Source: Planococcus citri
Lineage: Eukaryota > Arthropoda > Insecta > Hemiptera > Pseudococcidae
Direction: 5' to 3'
Assembly (NCBI RefSeq): GCF_950023065.1
Contig: NC_088680.1
Span: 45,248,559 to 45,312,558, forward strand
DNA length: 64,000 nucleotides
The notes beneath the pieces were generated by a model. The model did not search any database, was not told the origin of the DNA, and saw only the letters and a program-made list of their open reading frames with translations. The translations under genes and the position numbers were made by a program. Every line of letters starts with the position of its first letter. The first letter of the stretch is position 1. This document shows, piece by piece, positions 1 to 13,080 of this stretch.

Positions 1-2400
1 CCAGTGCAATCCGCTTTTATTGTTTTTATTATTATTTTTCTTCTTTTTTGTTATACAAGAATGATATTTGGTTAAGTTTATACGTAATTTTTGCCGTTTA
101 AATGGAAAAGGGCTGATGAGACGGGTATACGAGTGCAATTGTTTATTTTTTAAAAATTGTATAATATTGTTCGATTTTATGTATTTTTATCTCGTATTTA
201 TGTACAATTTGTTGATTATGCCGTAGAAGTATTATTATTGCCCCCTCTCTCTTTCTCTATCTCTGTCTCCTTAATTTATTAAACAAAAAAAACATCAAGT
301 TTATAACGTTTAACGTAATCTACCTTCTATTTTATCGGTCGCTTTTTTTTCATTCTAAATTAATATGCATTTGTAGTTGATAATTATTTTTATAAGTTTC
401 GTAGATACGTAAATTTTGTATCCATATTTTTATCGTCGTGTTTCATGGGCCAATGAAAAAGGTGTTTTTTTTCTTCTTTTTTTTTTTTAAGAGTAAAGCT
501 GCTGTACGATGAATGTGTCGTATTAGCAAAAGACGTCAGTATAATTTGTTCCTCCTCGTTTTTGTTTATTAATTTTTCCGTTTTACGAGTACGACTAATT
601 GTCGGTTTGCATTGTTTTTTTTTTCTTTAAATTTATTTTTATCCTTCGTATTCCGTGTATTGTGAAAAAACGTGGTACGGTTCTCGGAGTATGTAGGAGC
701 TGATCGCAAGGTCGAATTTTCCTGCATTTAAATTTTTCAACGTACTGATGCTGATGTAATTTGAAAAAAATTCTACTTTTATGATTTATTCCGCATTTTT
801 TGAGTGTAATTGAAAACTGAACAATTGTTTAAATTTTCCAAAAAAATAATACTTACAGACAGATGATGTAATTCTAAAATAATTTCATTTTCATTTTCCT
901 CGTACCGTTTGAATTTTTTTGATACAATTTTGTGGGTTGAAAAAAGTTCAAAAATTTGGCCTCAATCGAAATCAAAAAATTAACAAAATCCCCAACCAAG
1001 TGATGATCGAATTTTTCCGATTTTAAGGCGAGCTGAATCCAGAAGTTAATAATTTTTATTAAGTAAAAAATATACGTAATATTTTTAGTATTTTAATATT
1101 GTATGTTTAATGACTATAAGCGTAAAACTTTTTTAAAAATGTAAATTAGCCTTATGTCATTGAAAACAAGATCCATAAAGGATCAGCTTGCTTATCTCTA
1201 TCGTATAAGTATGAACGAATGTAATTTATGAAATAAGTTACAAGAATCGTTGTCTCAAACGATCTAAATTTTTTTTTTTTTTGAAAAATTGGTTTTCCAA
1301 ATGAAATATTTATATGTTCGTTGTTTGTATGATTTTTTATACTTTTAAAAAAATGTTTTGTTTCTGTTCATGTTTTTTTTTAAATTTCGTTTTTATTTGC
1401 TTTTTTTTGCAATTTTTAATGTAATAACTTGCGTTTGTGTTTTTATTTCTCCGTTACCCTGTTTCTTTTTTTCATTTTTTTTTGTTTGTATGTATTGTAC
1501 CAAATTGTACATATCACAGCGGTTGCTTTTTGTATTATTTTTTTTCTTTGGTTGGCCGAATATTTATATTTTGCTTTTTTTTCTTCTTTGTTCATTTTGA
1601 AGTAGTTTTTTTTATATAGTTTTATTACGTATTATTTTTTCCCTAGATCTGTGTTGTTACTTAATAGTAAAATAATTTATACGTAGTCAACGTATATTAG
1701 TCGTATAAACTTTAATGTGTTCCGATAATAATTTTTTTTTGGCGAGGAATTCAACGTAGAACCATTTTTAAGTCAGTTTTTTCCTTTCATTTTTTATCTG
1801 ATTTGTTTTAAAAGGCAGATAAGTGTACTACTCATGTACGTAATTTTTATATACGTAATGCATAAATATTTAGAGTTGTGTGAAATTTCTTTTTACTTAC
1901 CGAACATATTGTTTTGTTTTCCCTTTCGTTTTTTCTCGACGATTGTCCAAGTGTAGGTATTTTCGGCGCACCGTGTATGCAACTTCATCGACGCCAAAGT
2001 AACGTGGTGGCAGGTGGTGATAAAGTTGCGTAGATGATAACGCCGGCAATACTTACGATACTATACGATATGGCTGACCCTTGTGAAATTGATTTTTTTT
2101 TTTTTTTGTTCAAACACTCTTAGTTCCTCTGCGCGTTTGCGAAAAAAAGGGCAGATTTTTCTCTTTTACTACTATTTTCCTTCTTTGTATTTCGTCTTGT
2201 TGTTTCTTTCTCTTTTTCAATGATTTTTTTTTTCATTTTTTATTCTCGAAAGCGGTTTTCAACAGTCGATGATTCGGTATATTTATTTATATACGTAATA
2301 TGTACCTTTCTACGAAGGATGTATAGTGTGTACATAGTAGCCGCGTAGATGTAGAGTAATTGTCGCTAATTTCATGTTGTTAAGAAAAGAAAATTAAAAT
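1..2400 (+). other. T-rich non-coding DNA, possible 3' UTR
   Basis: The stretch is dominated by T runs and by TACGTA/CGTA words, has few repeats, and contains no reading frame that looks like protein; the longest frames are poly-Phe translations of T tracts. An ATTAAA hexamer at 2393-2398 is followed about 30 nt later by GT/T-rich sequence (2427-2445), the arrangement expected of a plus-strand poly(A) site. I infer it could be a long 3' UTR of a gene lying to the left of the window. Plain intergenic DNA is equally possible. Confidence 0.3.
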
Positions 2401-2504
2401 ATACCTCTGCCTAAATTGTACATGCGAGTTTTGTTGTTATTTTACACACGTGATCAGTTTGATAATTATTATGGTGTATTTGGTTGAAGGTCGTTGCATC
2501 GTAG

Positions 2505-2525
2505 TGATGATGATGATGATGATGA
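2505..2525. repeat. (TGA)n microsatellite
   Basis: Seven uninterrupted TGA triplets are read directly, just downstream of the possible poly(A) site. It lies in no credible reading frame. Confidence 0.9.
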
Positions 2526-4639
2526 GGCAATGAAATGAACGACTTGTTTTGGATGTGATTTTTTGTCGTTTTCTGTTTTTTATTTGGTTTCGTAATTTTT
2601 TAATTGAATGAGAGCAAATTGAGATTTTTTGAATGTAGAGATTGGGAATTGAGAGGAGTTCTAAGTCGACGAGTGATGGTTTTTTTTTAAAATGGGATGA
2701 GGAATTTGTCGGGATGTTTGGGGTGTACCGGTTTGGATACTACAACATAAATGGTTTCCTAGTATTAAATTTGTCATATAATTAACATATTTTATTGATG
2801 GGCAAGAGACCATGAGTTTCTCTCGAATATGAGATGAATTTTCAGCAAGAGACCGACAGTGATTGTGGATTCAATCATGGGAAATATTTACATAATTTTT
2901 CAAAAAAAAAGTTGTCCCAAACTTGCTCGTTTTATTTTACCTATGGGTACTTGGGTAGGTAGTCATCGAAGAATGCACTGCCTGGGTACCTACTTAGATC
3001 AGTTGTGTGGTACGAATGAATTATATTCGTTCGCATGCAAGATTTTTACTCAACTGTTCTATGACTCAGATTGCGGGCTTAAGAATTGGAGATAGTTTTA
3101 GTTTTTTCTCAAACTTTACCTACCTACTCGTTTATTTACTCATGAAAAAAGTTCTCAAAACTTTTATTACGGAAATATGACCAGACTGATTAACTTATGG
3201 GCCTATTTTCAGAGTTACTTACAGTTTGATTTTTCATATTTGTAGAATTGAATCTCAAAAATACTATTTAGAATACCTAATAATCTTGAAAGTGACTCTC
3301 AGAACAATTAAAAAGTGGAAACACGACTGGAAAAATCACGAAGTAGCAAAATTGCTAATGCTACATGAGCAAATCGATTGCTAACATTTTTCAAAAATAA
3401 AAATATGATCTTCAAACATGCCTACCTAATTTTTAGGTGAGACCTACCTATGTTTATCGAAAAGTATAAATTGTTGACAAAAGTTTAAATACCCTGTAGA
3501 AGAAATTAATCTGCTTTCTTCTCCAATACCTTTAGTCGAATTTTTTGGTTTATTTTTGTTTTTATTTTAATTACCTACATTTTTTTACGTTTGGGAAATT
3601 GAATGAATGACCAGAATAGAAAACGTGAATCACAAAGTCTGTTGAATTTTTTGTTCAAGTGTGTTGATTTTTCCACAAAAAATACTTAGGTACCTAGGAA
3701 TTTATTTAGATTGTTACTCATATCGAAAGGGAAGGGATGTTTGGAAACCGTAGATCGATTGGTTGATTAAAAATAGGTACAAAATGAAATGTTGTTTAAA
3801 AAGTTTTTACTGCTCGATTGAAGTTGGTTCCAATTTTTTTTAGACAAAATCAGCATGAATATTTCAATTTTAAAAGTTTCAACATTTTTTAAGGTGGTTG
3901 ATTTCTTGATTGATCCGATTAAATTTTTACTTTGAATTCAAGAGTCTTCTGTCATCTTGTCGAAAAAAAACTATTGAAATGTAATTAAAGTAAGACGTAA
4001 TGAGTCCCCATATCCTCACTCAAAATGGCTCCTTTAAAATTCAATTACCGTACTTCATTTCATTTCTGATAAAATTTATAATCATTCAAAATTTTGAATC
4101 CACAGCCAGACAGAATATGCACTGAAAAATAAGAAAACTTTCTTTTGGAGTTGAGACGTGTAAATTAAAAAAAAATTTTAAACCATTTCAAGTGTTCAGT
4201 TTTAAAAATATCTTGTAAAAAAAAGATGCCATTGTTCGAAACTAACTGACATAATCAGAAATGAAATAAACATTATGCGATACCTATTCCAATACCTACT
4301 TAGGTATCAGTATGACTTAATCTATGGTATATTTTGTTGAATTGTGATGGAATTGGGAATGCTCAACTTCTCCCTGAGGTAAAAATCAAATCACGTTCAC
4401 GAGCAGGACCTTATTGGAAGTGTAGGTAGATAATATCCACACCACAGCGAAGAAATTTCTTGCATCATCAAAACTTGAGATCAAATTTCAGTGGATGAAT
4501 TTCACTTTTTAAATTTTTGGTGCATTTTAAAAAAATTCAATTTGGCTCTGAACCTAAAATTGGGCCATTTTTTTGGTAATTTGGGAAGAAGTGTTATGTA
4601 GGTGACCCATCAAAATGGATCATAAAGAGAGAAAATCCA
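2526..4639. other. Non-coding DNA, nothing recognised
   Basis: AT-rich sequence with scattered TACCTA/TAGGTA words. I see no protein-like reading frame, RNA gene or clear transposon end. Confidence 0.6.
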
Positions 4640-5410
4640 GATTCTGAGAAATTGATTCATAATTTTGAGCTAAGGATTCTTCTAAAATGCCTCAAAAATG
4701 TTTGATATTAGTTAAGTAAATGTTTCAATTTCTCCTGAAATTTTCACTCATTTTGATACGTCACACAACATCACTCTTTTCAACATTTTTTAAAACTATG
4801 ACCAAAACTTGTCCTCAAAATTCAATAGGTATTTAAAATTCACTCGAAACTTTAACCTAATTTTGATATAGTTAGCATAACACTTTTTCAAAAATTTCGA
4901 AAATTAGGACCATTAGCTCAAAATTCCTCAGAAGTGCTCAAAAAATATTTCCGTTAGAATATTTTAAATTCTTGTTGAATTTTAGGTAATCCATTTTGAT
5001 GAATCTCGTGACGCTTTCAAAAGTTTCAATAATCATGAACAGTTTTGGGTTCAAAATTCTTCTGAAGTGCTCAAAAAATGTTTTCATTGGAGTATTTGAA
5101 ATTCTTGTAGAATTTTAATCCATTTTAATAAATCTCGTGACGCTTTCAAAAATGTTGAAAATCATGAACAATTTTGGGCTCAAAATTATTCAGGAGCGCT
5201 CAAAAAATATTTTCGTCGAAATGTTTGAAATTCTTGTAGAATTTTAATCCATTTTGATGGATCACGTGACACTTTCGAAAATTTCGAAAATTATGAACAA
5301 TTTTTGGGCTCAAAATTCTTCAGAAGTGCTCAAAATATATTTTCGTCGATAATTTTAAATTTTTTGAGAAATTTCTACTCATTTTGATAGATTGTAGAGT
5401 CACTTTTGAG
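4640..5410. repeat. Diverged tandem array, ~125 bp unit (family A)
   Basis: Successive copies share a run of landmarks: a CATTTTGAT block, then a block resembling CTCGTGACGCTTTC, then GGCTCAAAATTCTTC, then GTGCTCAAAAAATATTTTCG. CATTTTGAT-like blocks recur near 4750, 4860, 4990, 5110, 5249 and 5370, giving a period of about 110-140 bp. The copies are clearly mutated, so the array is old. The same unit recurs at 13081-13870. No coding frame persists across copies. Confidence 0.75.
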
Positions 5411-7974
5411 TAATTCTACAATAGTTCATTCCTACTTGAAATCATAGAAAGGGAGTGACTTTGAAACTCGACTACACCGTATAGTGCAAGCCATTTTTTT
5501 TTTTGCAAACTTTGATTTAATACTCATAGAATAAAATAATGGAATGATCTTTATAAATTGGAAATTTTTTTCCCAGAATTTTGAATTTATTGTTCAGTTT
5601 ATTTTCAGGAAAAATTTTCTACACTGTTTCTGTATTATCCAACAAAGCATGCAACATTCCTATCCACACAATTTCTCCATCAACGTCTGTATTTCTTGGA
5701 AAATTTGCCTCTATTTCCCCTTCTCCTTCCACCTTTTCTATTTGCTTCTTCTTCGTACTTTCAGAACACCATGTTGCAATTTTTAGACACAAACAAGCGT
5801 AACGAGAAAAGGCGCAATTCTAGAACGAGTCGCTCGTTAAAAATGGTCGTTAATCAAGTCAACGTGACCTCCCGAGCAAAAAAAAATGAAAAAAAAAGAG
5901 AAAAATTACGATAAAAATGAACGGCAAACTTCACGTCAGAAAAGTATACCCATTAAAATGCAATATTTAACGCTTTACAGTGTACATGCACTTCGACGTC
6001 ATATTACTCACACTTATACATACAATGTATTTTTATGCATTTTGCTGATTACATTATAGTATACCTTTCTACCTACCTATGTGCAACAACTTATGGTGCA
6101 AAGTTTTTCCCCCTGTTTGTTTAAAAAAGAACGAAAGCATCGAAATTCATCAATGTTATAGGTGTGCAAAATCACGTGTACATTGTGCATAAGTACGTAC
6201 TAAGTAGCTAGGTAGTATACCTACTACCTACCCTGGCTACCTATACGTATAGGTATGCATGTAAATCAGCGCAATGTAAAATAAATTTCTTCAGTCGTAA
6301 ATAAACGTAATATTTGAAAATTTTCTACGTTTAAATACTTATCTATATTGGCGTGAATGTTTTATGTACACGCGGTGATAGCAATTTATTGCGGACAAAA
6401 AATTATCTTGCTCTTTTAAATGACTCTTATTATCTGCTTACTGTTTTTTTGCAATTTTACAAATATCTAAATCGGTTTTCAAAAGCATTAAACTTTTTTT
6501 CAAAGTCAGCATTTCCCAAAATGTACTGGAAGCTTTTGAGCTTTGATTTTTGGTCAAGTTCTAGGCTGAAACAAGTAACGTATGTTCGGTATGTTCATCT
6601 CCGAAAATAATCGTTAGATTAGATCGTCGTCGGTTCGTTTGAGTTGACCAATCAACCAGTTTTGAATAGAAATAAAATGGAGCCGGTAGATAATCATCCG
6701 GTGTGCAAAAAAGAATCAAGAAACTTGTTTGTGGTCAAGCTCTACTGAAATGGTAAATATCTGCCTAATTCATTTGCATTCTTAATGGCCAATTGTCCGT
6801 TGTCAAGATACGAATAGGTACCTACGAATATTCTCTGGCTAAATATTTAAATTCCTATCCTAATTGTCAAACACCCTCACCAAAAACTGGTTATCTATTC
6901 TTTTTCTTCATTTGAGTTGAGAGGGTGCTTTCCATAGAACGTTATTTTGAACAAGCAGGCGATTTTTTTTCTCAGGTTACGAGAATACAAATACCCATCT
7001 TTCCATTTGACCAACTAACATATTTTGAGACACCCACCTTTTACATACGTCAATGGAACCCGTAAAAATGGTGCGAGTATAGGTAATACACATCGTGATA
7101 GCAAACATGATATATTGAACATTCAAGGACCAAGATAGCGCTAGCTTTTTACTGTACCTTACCATACTCGTACAATGTGTTGTAACTGAAAAAAAATTCT
7201 CGTTCGCAATCTAAATTGCCCCACTGTACAAGTATTGTCAACTTAATGGTATGCACATAGCATTGAAAACGTATTGTATGATACGGAAATCATTTTTCCC
7301 AACAAGGTTTCCCGTTCTAACTGAAAATAACGATAAAAAGCTTGATATATATTGTGACGAATTCGGGTTATACGCGACGACTGATTTATGCAAGTGAACT
7401 TTATTCGATGCCCGTATAAAATGCAATAAGTATTGATTTGCTCTTTTTTTTGTTTTGAAAAATGACATGAGTACTTGTTCTTGCCTTACGTATAATGTGA
7501 TGAAAGATCTTTTGTAGAAATACATATTATATTAGGTGATTTAGGTACCTCATGGACATGCTCTAAAAAAAGAACAAAAAGGAAGAACTTTGAAAAATTT
7601 GTCGTTCAGAAGAGATTTTCAGCGGTTGTCATGAGCCAACAGCTTTCAACGATCAAGTTGGGAAATTAAAAATACTGGTTACATTCTTCAGCAATCATCT
7701 TAGGAAGAGGGGGAAGAGAGAGGCAAAAGTGGTGTGGGAACATCCTGGAGAGCGTATTGTATCAAACAGAAAAATTGGGATAGGTCGGTAATTGAATCCC
7801 CTAAAAAAAAAGTCAAATCACGAACTTTGGGGTGGATTTGGAGAAAAGTGAGTACCCAGAATAAGAATAATAACTTCTGGGGCCTGGGGGGCTGGGGGCA
7901 TCTCAAACATAATACTCATGAATTTTCAGGATGGGGAATCATCTATAGGTAACTACTAGTTTTTAGTAAGTAGG
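5411..7974. other. Mostly unique non-coding DNA
   Basis: No convincing gene. At 6185-6260 there is a dense cluster of GTAGGTA, TACCTAC and GTATAC words that can pair into short hairpins. The frames between 5544 and 7952 have no domain-like pattern, and several overlap one another on different strands. Confidence 0.5.
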
Positions 7975-9065
7975 ATGACCAGTAATTTTTCTGAGTAAAT
8001 TACCAGTAATTTTTCTGAGTAAATTACTGGTAATTTTTCTGAGTATACTGGTCATTTTTCTGAGTATACTGGTCATTTTTCTGAGTAAATTACTGGTCAT
8101 TTTTCTGAGTAAATTACTGGTAATTTTTCTTAGTAAATTGTTGGTAATTTTTTTTGCATATTACTGGTATTTTTTTTTTGTAAATTAATGGTATATTGTT
8201 TTTTTGTAAATCACTGGTGATTTTTAAAAGTAAATTACTGGTGATTTTTTTTTTCTTAGTAAATTACTGGTAATTTTTCAGAGTAAATTACTGGTCATTT
8301 TTCTGAGTAAATTACTGGTAATTTTTCTGAGTGAATTACTGGCAATTTTTCTGAGTAAATTACTGGTCATTTTTCTGAGTAAATTACTGGTCATTTTTCT
8401 GAGTAAATTACTGGTCATTTTTCTGAGTAAATTACTAGTAATTTCTCTGAGTAAATTACTAATAATTTTTCTTAGTAAATTGTTGGTAATTTTTTTTGCA
8501 TATTATTACTGGTATTTTTTTTTGTAAATTAATGGTATATTGTTTTTTTGTAAATCACTGGTGATTTTTAAAAGTAAATTACTGGTGATTTTTTTTTTCT
8601 TAGTAAATTACTGGTGATTTTTTTTTCTTAGTAAATTACTGGTAATTTTCCTGAGTAAATTACTGGCAATTTTTCTGAGTAAATTACTGATAATTTTTCT
8701 CAGTAAATTGTTGGTAATTTTTTTGCATATTACTGGTAGGTATTTTTTATTTTTTTTTGTAAATCACTGGTGATTTTTAAAAGTAAATTACTGGTGATTT
8801 TTTTTTTTCTTAGTAAATTACTGGTGATTTTTTTTTTCTTACTAAATTACTGGTAATTTTTTTGAGTAAATTACTGGCAATTTTTCTGAGTAAATTACTG
8901 GCAATTTTTCTGAGTAAATTACTGGTCATTTTTCTGAGTAAATTACTGGTAATTTTTCTTAATAAATCATTGGAAATTTTTTAAAAGTAAATTACCTGTA
9001 ATTTTTTTTGTAAATTTTACTAGTAATTTTTTCTAGTAAATTACTGCTACCTAATTTTTTGTATC
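7975..9065. repeat. 24 bp minisatellite, higher-order structure
   Basis: About forty copies of a unit close to GAGTAAATTACTGGTCATTT plus TTCT are read directly. The core AAATTACTGGTAATTT is itself a near-perfect inverted repeat (AAATTAC, two bases, GTAATTT). Variant monomers (GTAAATTGTTGG, then T tract, then GCATATTA, then GTAAATCACTGG) recur as blocks beginning near 8132, 8474 and 8702, so the array has higher-order blocks of about 340 and 230 bp. It is non-coding. Confidence 0.95.
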
Positions 9066-10463
9066 TAATTGCTGGTAATCCACCTACATAAATCTCTCAT
9101 ACTACGCAAAATTGACTATGGTAGTCCATGCTTTACAAAAATTTCAAGTAAAACAGCCAATAGTTATCTTGAGACCTGTTCAGAACTCTTCTTTACGGAT
9201 TTGCATTGGAGCTCTTTACTCCTCACCCATAGTACAGGCCTTTTTTTGTGGGGGGACTCAGGGGGACTCAATCCCCCCAAAGGAAAGTTCGAAAATATTG
9301 AAAAATTTTCATAAAAATTAAAAAAGTGAACGAATTTGAAAAAAAAGAAAAAATGAATAAATTTTGGTAACTTTTTCAAAAAATTTTGAATTATCAGAAT
9401 AGTAAAAAGCGAAACCGAGATCAGAATTACTTACGATGAAAATTTGGAAATCGCTCTGAATCTAAAATTTAGCATTCAAGTTTGTACCTCAGTATCAGAG
9501 TATCTACTGGCAAGAAAGTAGCAAGAAAGCAAGAAAATAGTACCTATAGAAATTCCTTCAAAAAGCAAGAAAATTTCCAAAGAATCCAAAAATCTCTGAA
9601 AAATTGAAGTTACGCCATCAATTTTGAAAAATGTTGGGATCAGAAAAATCGAATCCTTTCATTAAAATTGATGTTGTTCTACTTTTCGAATTACAAATTT
9701 TCTAAAGCTTTTGCCCTCGCTTCGCTCGGGCTATTCAAAATGCTACTTTCAGGCATTTAAAAAATCCAAAAATTGAGTAGATAAGTATAAAATTCCAAAA
9801 ATACTCGCAATACCAAAACTGTTTGAAAAGTGCAAATTTTTCATTTTTTCTGAACAGAACCACTAACTTCAAAATTTTTGATACTATTATGCTCTGATGA
9901 AAATGTAAAATAAAAACATACTTAACTTAGGTACAAAATGGTCGTTTTTTCGTTTTTTGGACCAATTTTTCACCAAATTTTTACTCTCGCTTCGCTCGAG
10001 CAGTAATTTTACCTTCGTTTCAATCAAATAATAATTCATTAAGAACGGTTTTCGAAAATTTATCTGAAATGTCGACTTTTTTATTTCTAAGAATTTGGTT
10101 TTAATCTCTTCCCCCCAATCAAAAATAAAAATGTAGGTAAATTCCCTCTATGATTTCATTCTGTAAACACCACTGATGTTCAGCATGTTTTACATGATTT
10201 TGATTTCTGTACTTAGCTTGTACTTGAATTAACCCAAAAATTGGGTACTTTTTATAATTCCGAAAATATTTGTTTAAACAATATAGGTAAAAAAATAATT
10301 TGGCGTGGGAACATCGATTTTTTTCTCAAAAATTCAAATTATGTACAGTACCGTGAGGGTGGGGGGGGGGTGTATGAAAATTAGGGACTTGCAACTTCAG
10401 TATATTATCTACTGTGAAGCTGCAGAACTACCCACAAATCTCAGAAATCACTAGTAGGTAACA
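9066..10463. other. Non-coding DNA with CTCGCTTCGCTCG motifs
   Basis: No gene is visible. GC-rich islets GCCCTCGCTTCGCTCGGGCT (near 9714-9733) and CTCTCGCTTCGCTCGAGC (near 9984-10001) stand out from AT-rich surroundings. A related copy occurs at about 51622-51650 and an inverted variant near 21145. A short G run is at 10360-10370. Confidence 0.5.
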
Positions 10464-11085
10464 AATAAATTCATTACATCAGCCTCAGCTAATCCATCAC
10501 ATCCCCTCCAAAATCTTATCTCAACATACAGCTTACTTTATCATTTCCAACAAACTGACAACCCACTTGCCAAGTTCATCTCTGAAATAAAAAACTTTGA
10601 AATTGATTTCAAAAATCTCATTCAAAAACCCATAACCTACCCTCCTTGGCTTTGAAACCTCTACAAATTGATTTTTTATGCACTTAACTGAGAAATTATC
10701 CACAAAAAAAAACATTCCCCATTAGAAATTAGAAGCCATTATCTGGAATTCATATCAAACTACACAACTTCAATTTACTTATGCTTTATTGATGGTTTTA
10801 AAATCTCTACCTTACTTACTGGATTTGCTTTCTCAATAAATGAAAAAATTTTCAATTTCAAAATTCATGAGGTCTGTTTAATATACCAGCTACTGCTGAA
10901 CTGCAATTCACCATTGTCTTTTGAACATATCCGCCACACAGCTTGAAAACAAAAACTTTTTAATACTAAGTGACTCTCTTAGCTCCTTGATCTCCATACC
11001 AAACATTTTTTCAGATCACCTTATTGTTCAAAATATTCACAAAATTCTGCTAGATCTCCAAAATTCAAACCACACCATTTTTTAG
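10464..11085 (+). pseudogene. LINE retrotransposon remnant: linker and RNase H domain
   Basis: The plus strand reads as the region between reverse transcriptase and RNase H of a non-LTR retrotransposon, followed by the RNase H domain itself. One frame runs from 10464 with an ASANPSHPLQNLI-type linker, a PPW motif, stops at 10653-10655 and 10689-10691, then SPLEIRSHYLEF and a YLCFIDGFK segment whose Asp (10791-10793) matches the first RNase H catalytic Asp of YTDGSK. After TGFAFS and KIHEVC the frame shifts: a TAEL segment carries the expected catalytic Glu, and the +1 frame then gives LILSDSLSSL with the third acidic residue, ending at TAG 11083-11085. At least two stops and one frameshift show that it is dead. 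No intact RT precedes it, so it is truncated at both ends. Presence of RNase H points to an I/R1/LOA-type lineage rather than the element at 14020; the exact clade is uncertain. Confidence 0.75.
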
Positions 11086-13080
11086 TTATATTTTGTATGG
11101 TCAGTCATTTTTGCAGGATTTTTCAAAAATTTTGTGACGTTTTGTAAACTTTTACTAACTTAAACGGTTTTTATGATATTTTAATAAAAAAAATTCTATA
11201 CCTATTTGGCCGGTTTTTTATCAACTTTTTAGCAAGTTTTCAGAAATTTCAATTTCATTTCAATAAAGTTTGATCAATTCCAATGTTTTATCAACTTTCA
11301 GGCATCTAAGACTCTACACAATTGATCATTGATGTCAATATCGATAATATTGATATACTCCAAAATGTAGAGGTTCAACTCAGCATTCTCACCTAGGTAC
11401 CTATACCTACCTATCTGTTTCTTTCCAACAATAAAACTCTACATCTGCGTTCCAGTGAAAAAAATTACACTTGCGCAAAAAACACAGGGAGAATTGGATA
11501 ATGCTTTAAAAATGTCCAAATCCGGTCGTAAAAATCACTTAGGTTATTTCTTTCGACCAAGTGACCTAATACTCTATGGAACGCATCTATTCGCCATTCT
11601 GGTTTGAAAACTCTGTTTTCGCGGTGGCTCGTTCCCCAATGGCGAATATTTTTCGCATTATAACCGACCGACAATAACAAAACATACAAAGAAAATACAG
11701 TAAACACGGATTTATAGTCTATGATCTGAAACAATATCTCGTATAGCAATTCGGTATTCATTTGAAACTTTTTTTTTTCTTTTACGATTATTAAAACAAC
11801 GGAGAATCGTAAAACGTCGAATTTTATAGCTTGGCATAAAAATGTGGCTCGTTTATTAGAAGTATTTTGTGTTTTTTAATGTAGAGTAGGCGGTCAACTA
11901 TTAAAAGGCCTACCAATAAGAATTTCCTATGCACCCTGTGTCGGATTCGTTAATGTATTACTTCAGTTGTACATTGAAGATGCATTGCGGAGAACCGAGA
12001 ACGTATTGAAAAACATTCACGATTGCCAATCCTTTATGAATTCGGAGGTATTATATACACTTATATGTATAAGAGGGAGACTGGGAGAGGATGTACATAG
12101 TTCTGGAGTTTTTTTTCTTTTGTATTATTAGGTACGTTCATATTTTTTGAAAAAAGTTGAGTATCTTACGTGAATTGATGATATCAAAAACTTTATTTGT
12201 GGGAATAAAATCGTGAGACAATGCAATTTTCGAACATCGATTACCAGCAATATTTACTCTAAACTGTGTTGAAAGAAGGAAGAAAACTTATTCGAAATAT
12301 TGTTCTGTATACGAGTCGTTTTGTCGCCACCATTATGCTTCGATTGGAAGTAAGTACAGGAAATTGTGAAATTTTACGAGTCTCGACGAAAAGAAGACGT
12401 TATTATAACGATAACGCCATCGAACGCGAGCAAATACGAATTAATTCACTCGTTATATCATTCGAAAATGAGGTAGATACCTATACCTCTAGCTGCAGAG
12501 TTCGAGTAGGTACATGTGATTGATGCAAAGTGTGAATGTTTAAATTTACTTCTAAATGAGCCAATTTTTGAATACAAATCATTCCTGAATCCGCATTCCG
12601 TATGCAAGTAGGTAGACTGATATTATTTGGATGAGTTAAAAATGAACGATTTTATGCGGATGCATTCGATCTGTTCATTACATTGTAAGTAGCATCTTAA
12701 GAAAGTAATCGAGCGTGAAAAATGTATGGAGGTATCGGAAGAATTTTTCTTTATTGGTTTGCATCGGTATTTTTTTTCTTTTGACGAGCCAAATATCTTC
12801 ATGTTTGAAAGAGTTTGTGCATCTGCCTGCGAATGCTTATTGAGAAAAAAAAATTGACAACATTTTTCAAGTGAGTATAGAGTTTTAATGAATGAGACAT
12901 GAGTTGCTAGGTGTGTGGTTTTTAAACGATTTATTGAACTAAATTTGAATTGAAAAACTTGAAAACCTCTTTGGACACAATTACAAAGGTATGTGGGGAC
13001 CCAGATAGCTCCTAGAATGTTTTAACAACATCAACTTGAAATTGAAAATTCCATGAAATTTTCAACTTTTTGAAATAGCC
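11086..13080. other. Non-coding DNA, nothing recognised
   Basis: AT-rich with moderately complex stretches near 11460-12540. Frames at 11465-11761 (minus) and 12266-12523 (plus) show no recognisable domain, no codon bias and no neighbouring splice structure, so I do not call them genes. Confidence 0.5.

Noticed and set aside
1358..1619. Phe-rich frames that look like membrane proteins
   Set aside because: They are translations of T-rich low-complexity DNA; two overlapping frames look alike for the same reason.
3489..3500. ACCCTGTAGA similar to the start of miR-10
   Set aside because: The match stops after about ten bases and no precursor hairpin is evident.
12470..12495. GAGGTAG word recalling let-7
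   Set aside because: The following bases do not match and the local hairpin is only six base pairs.
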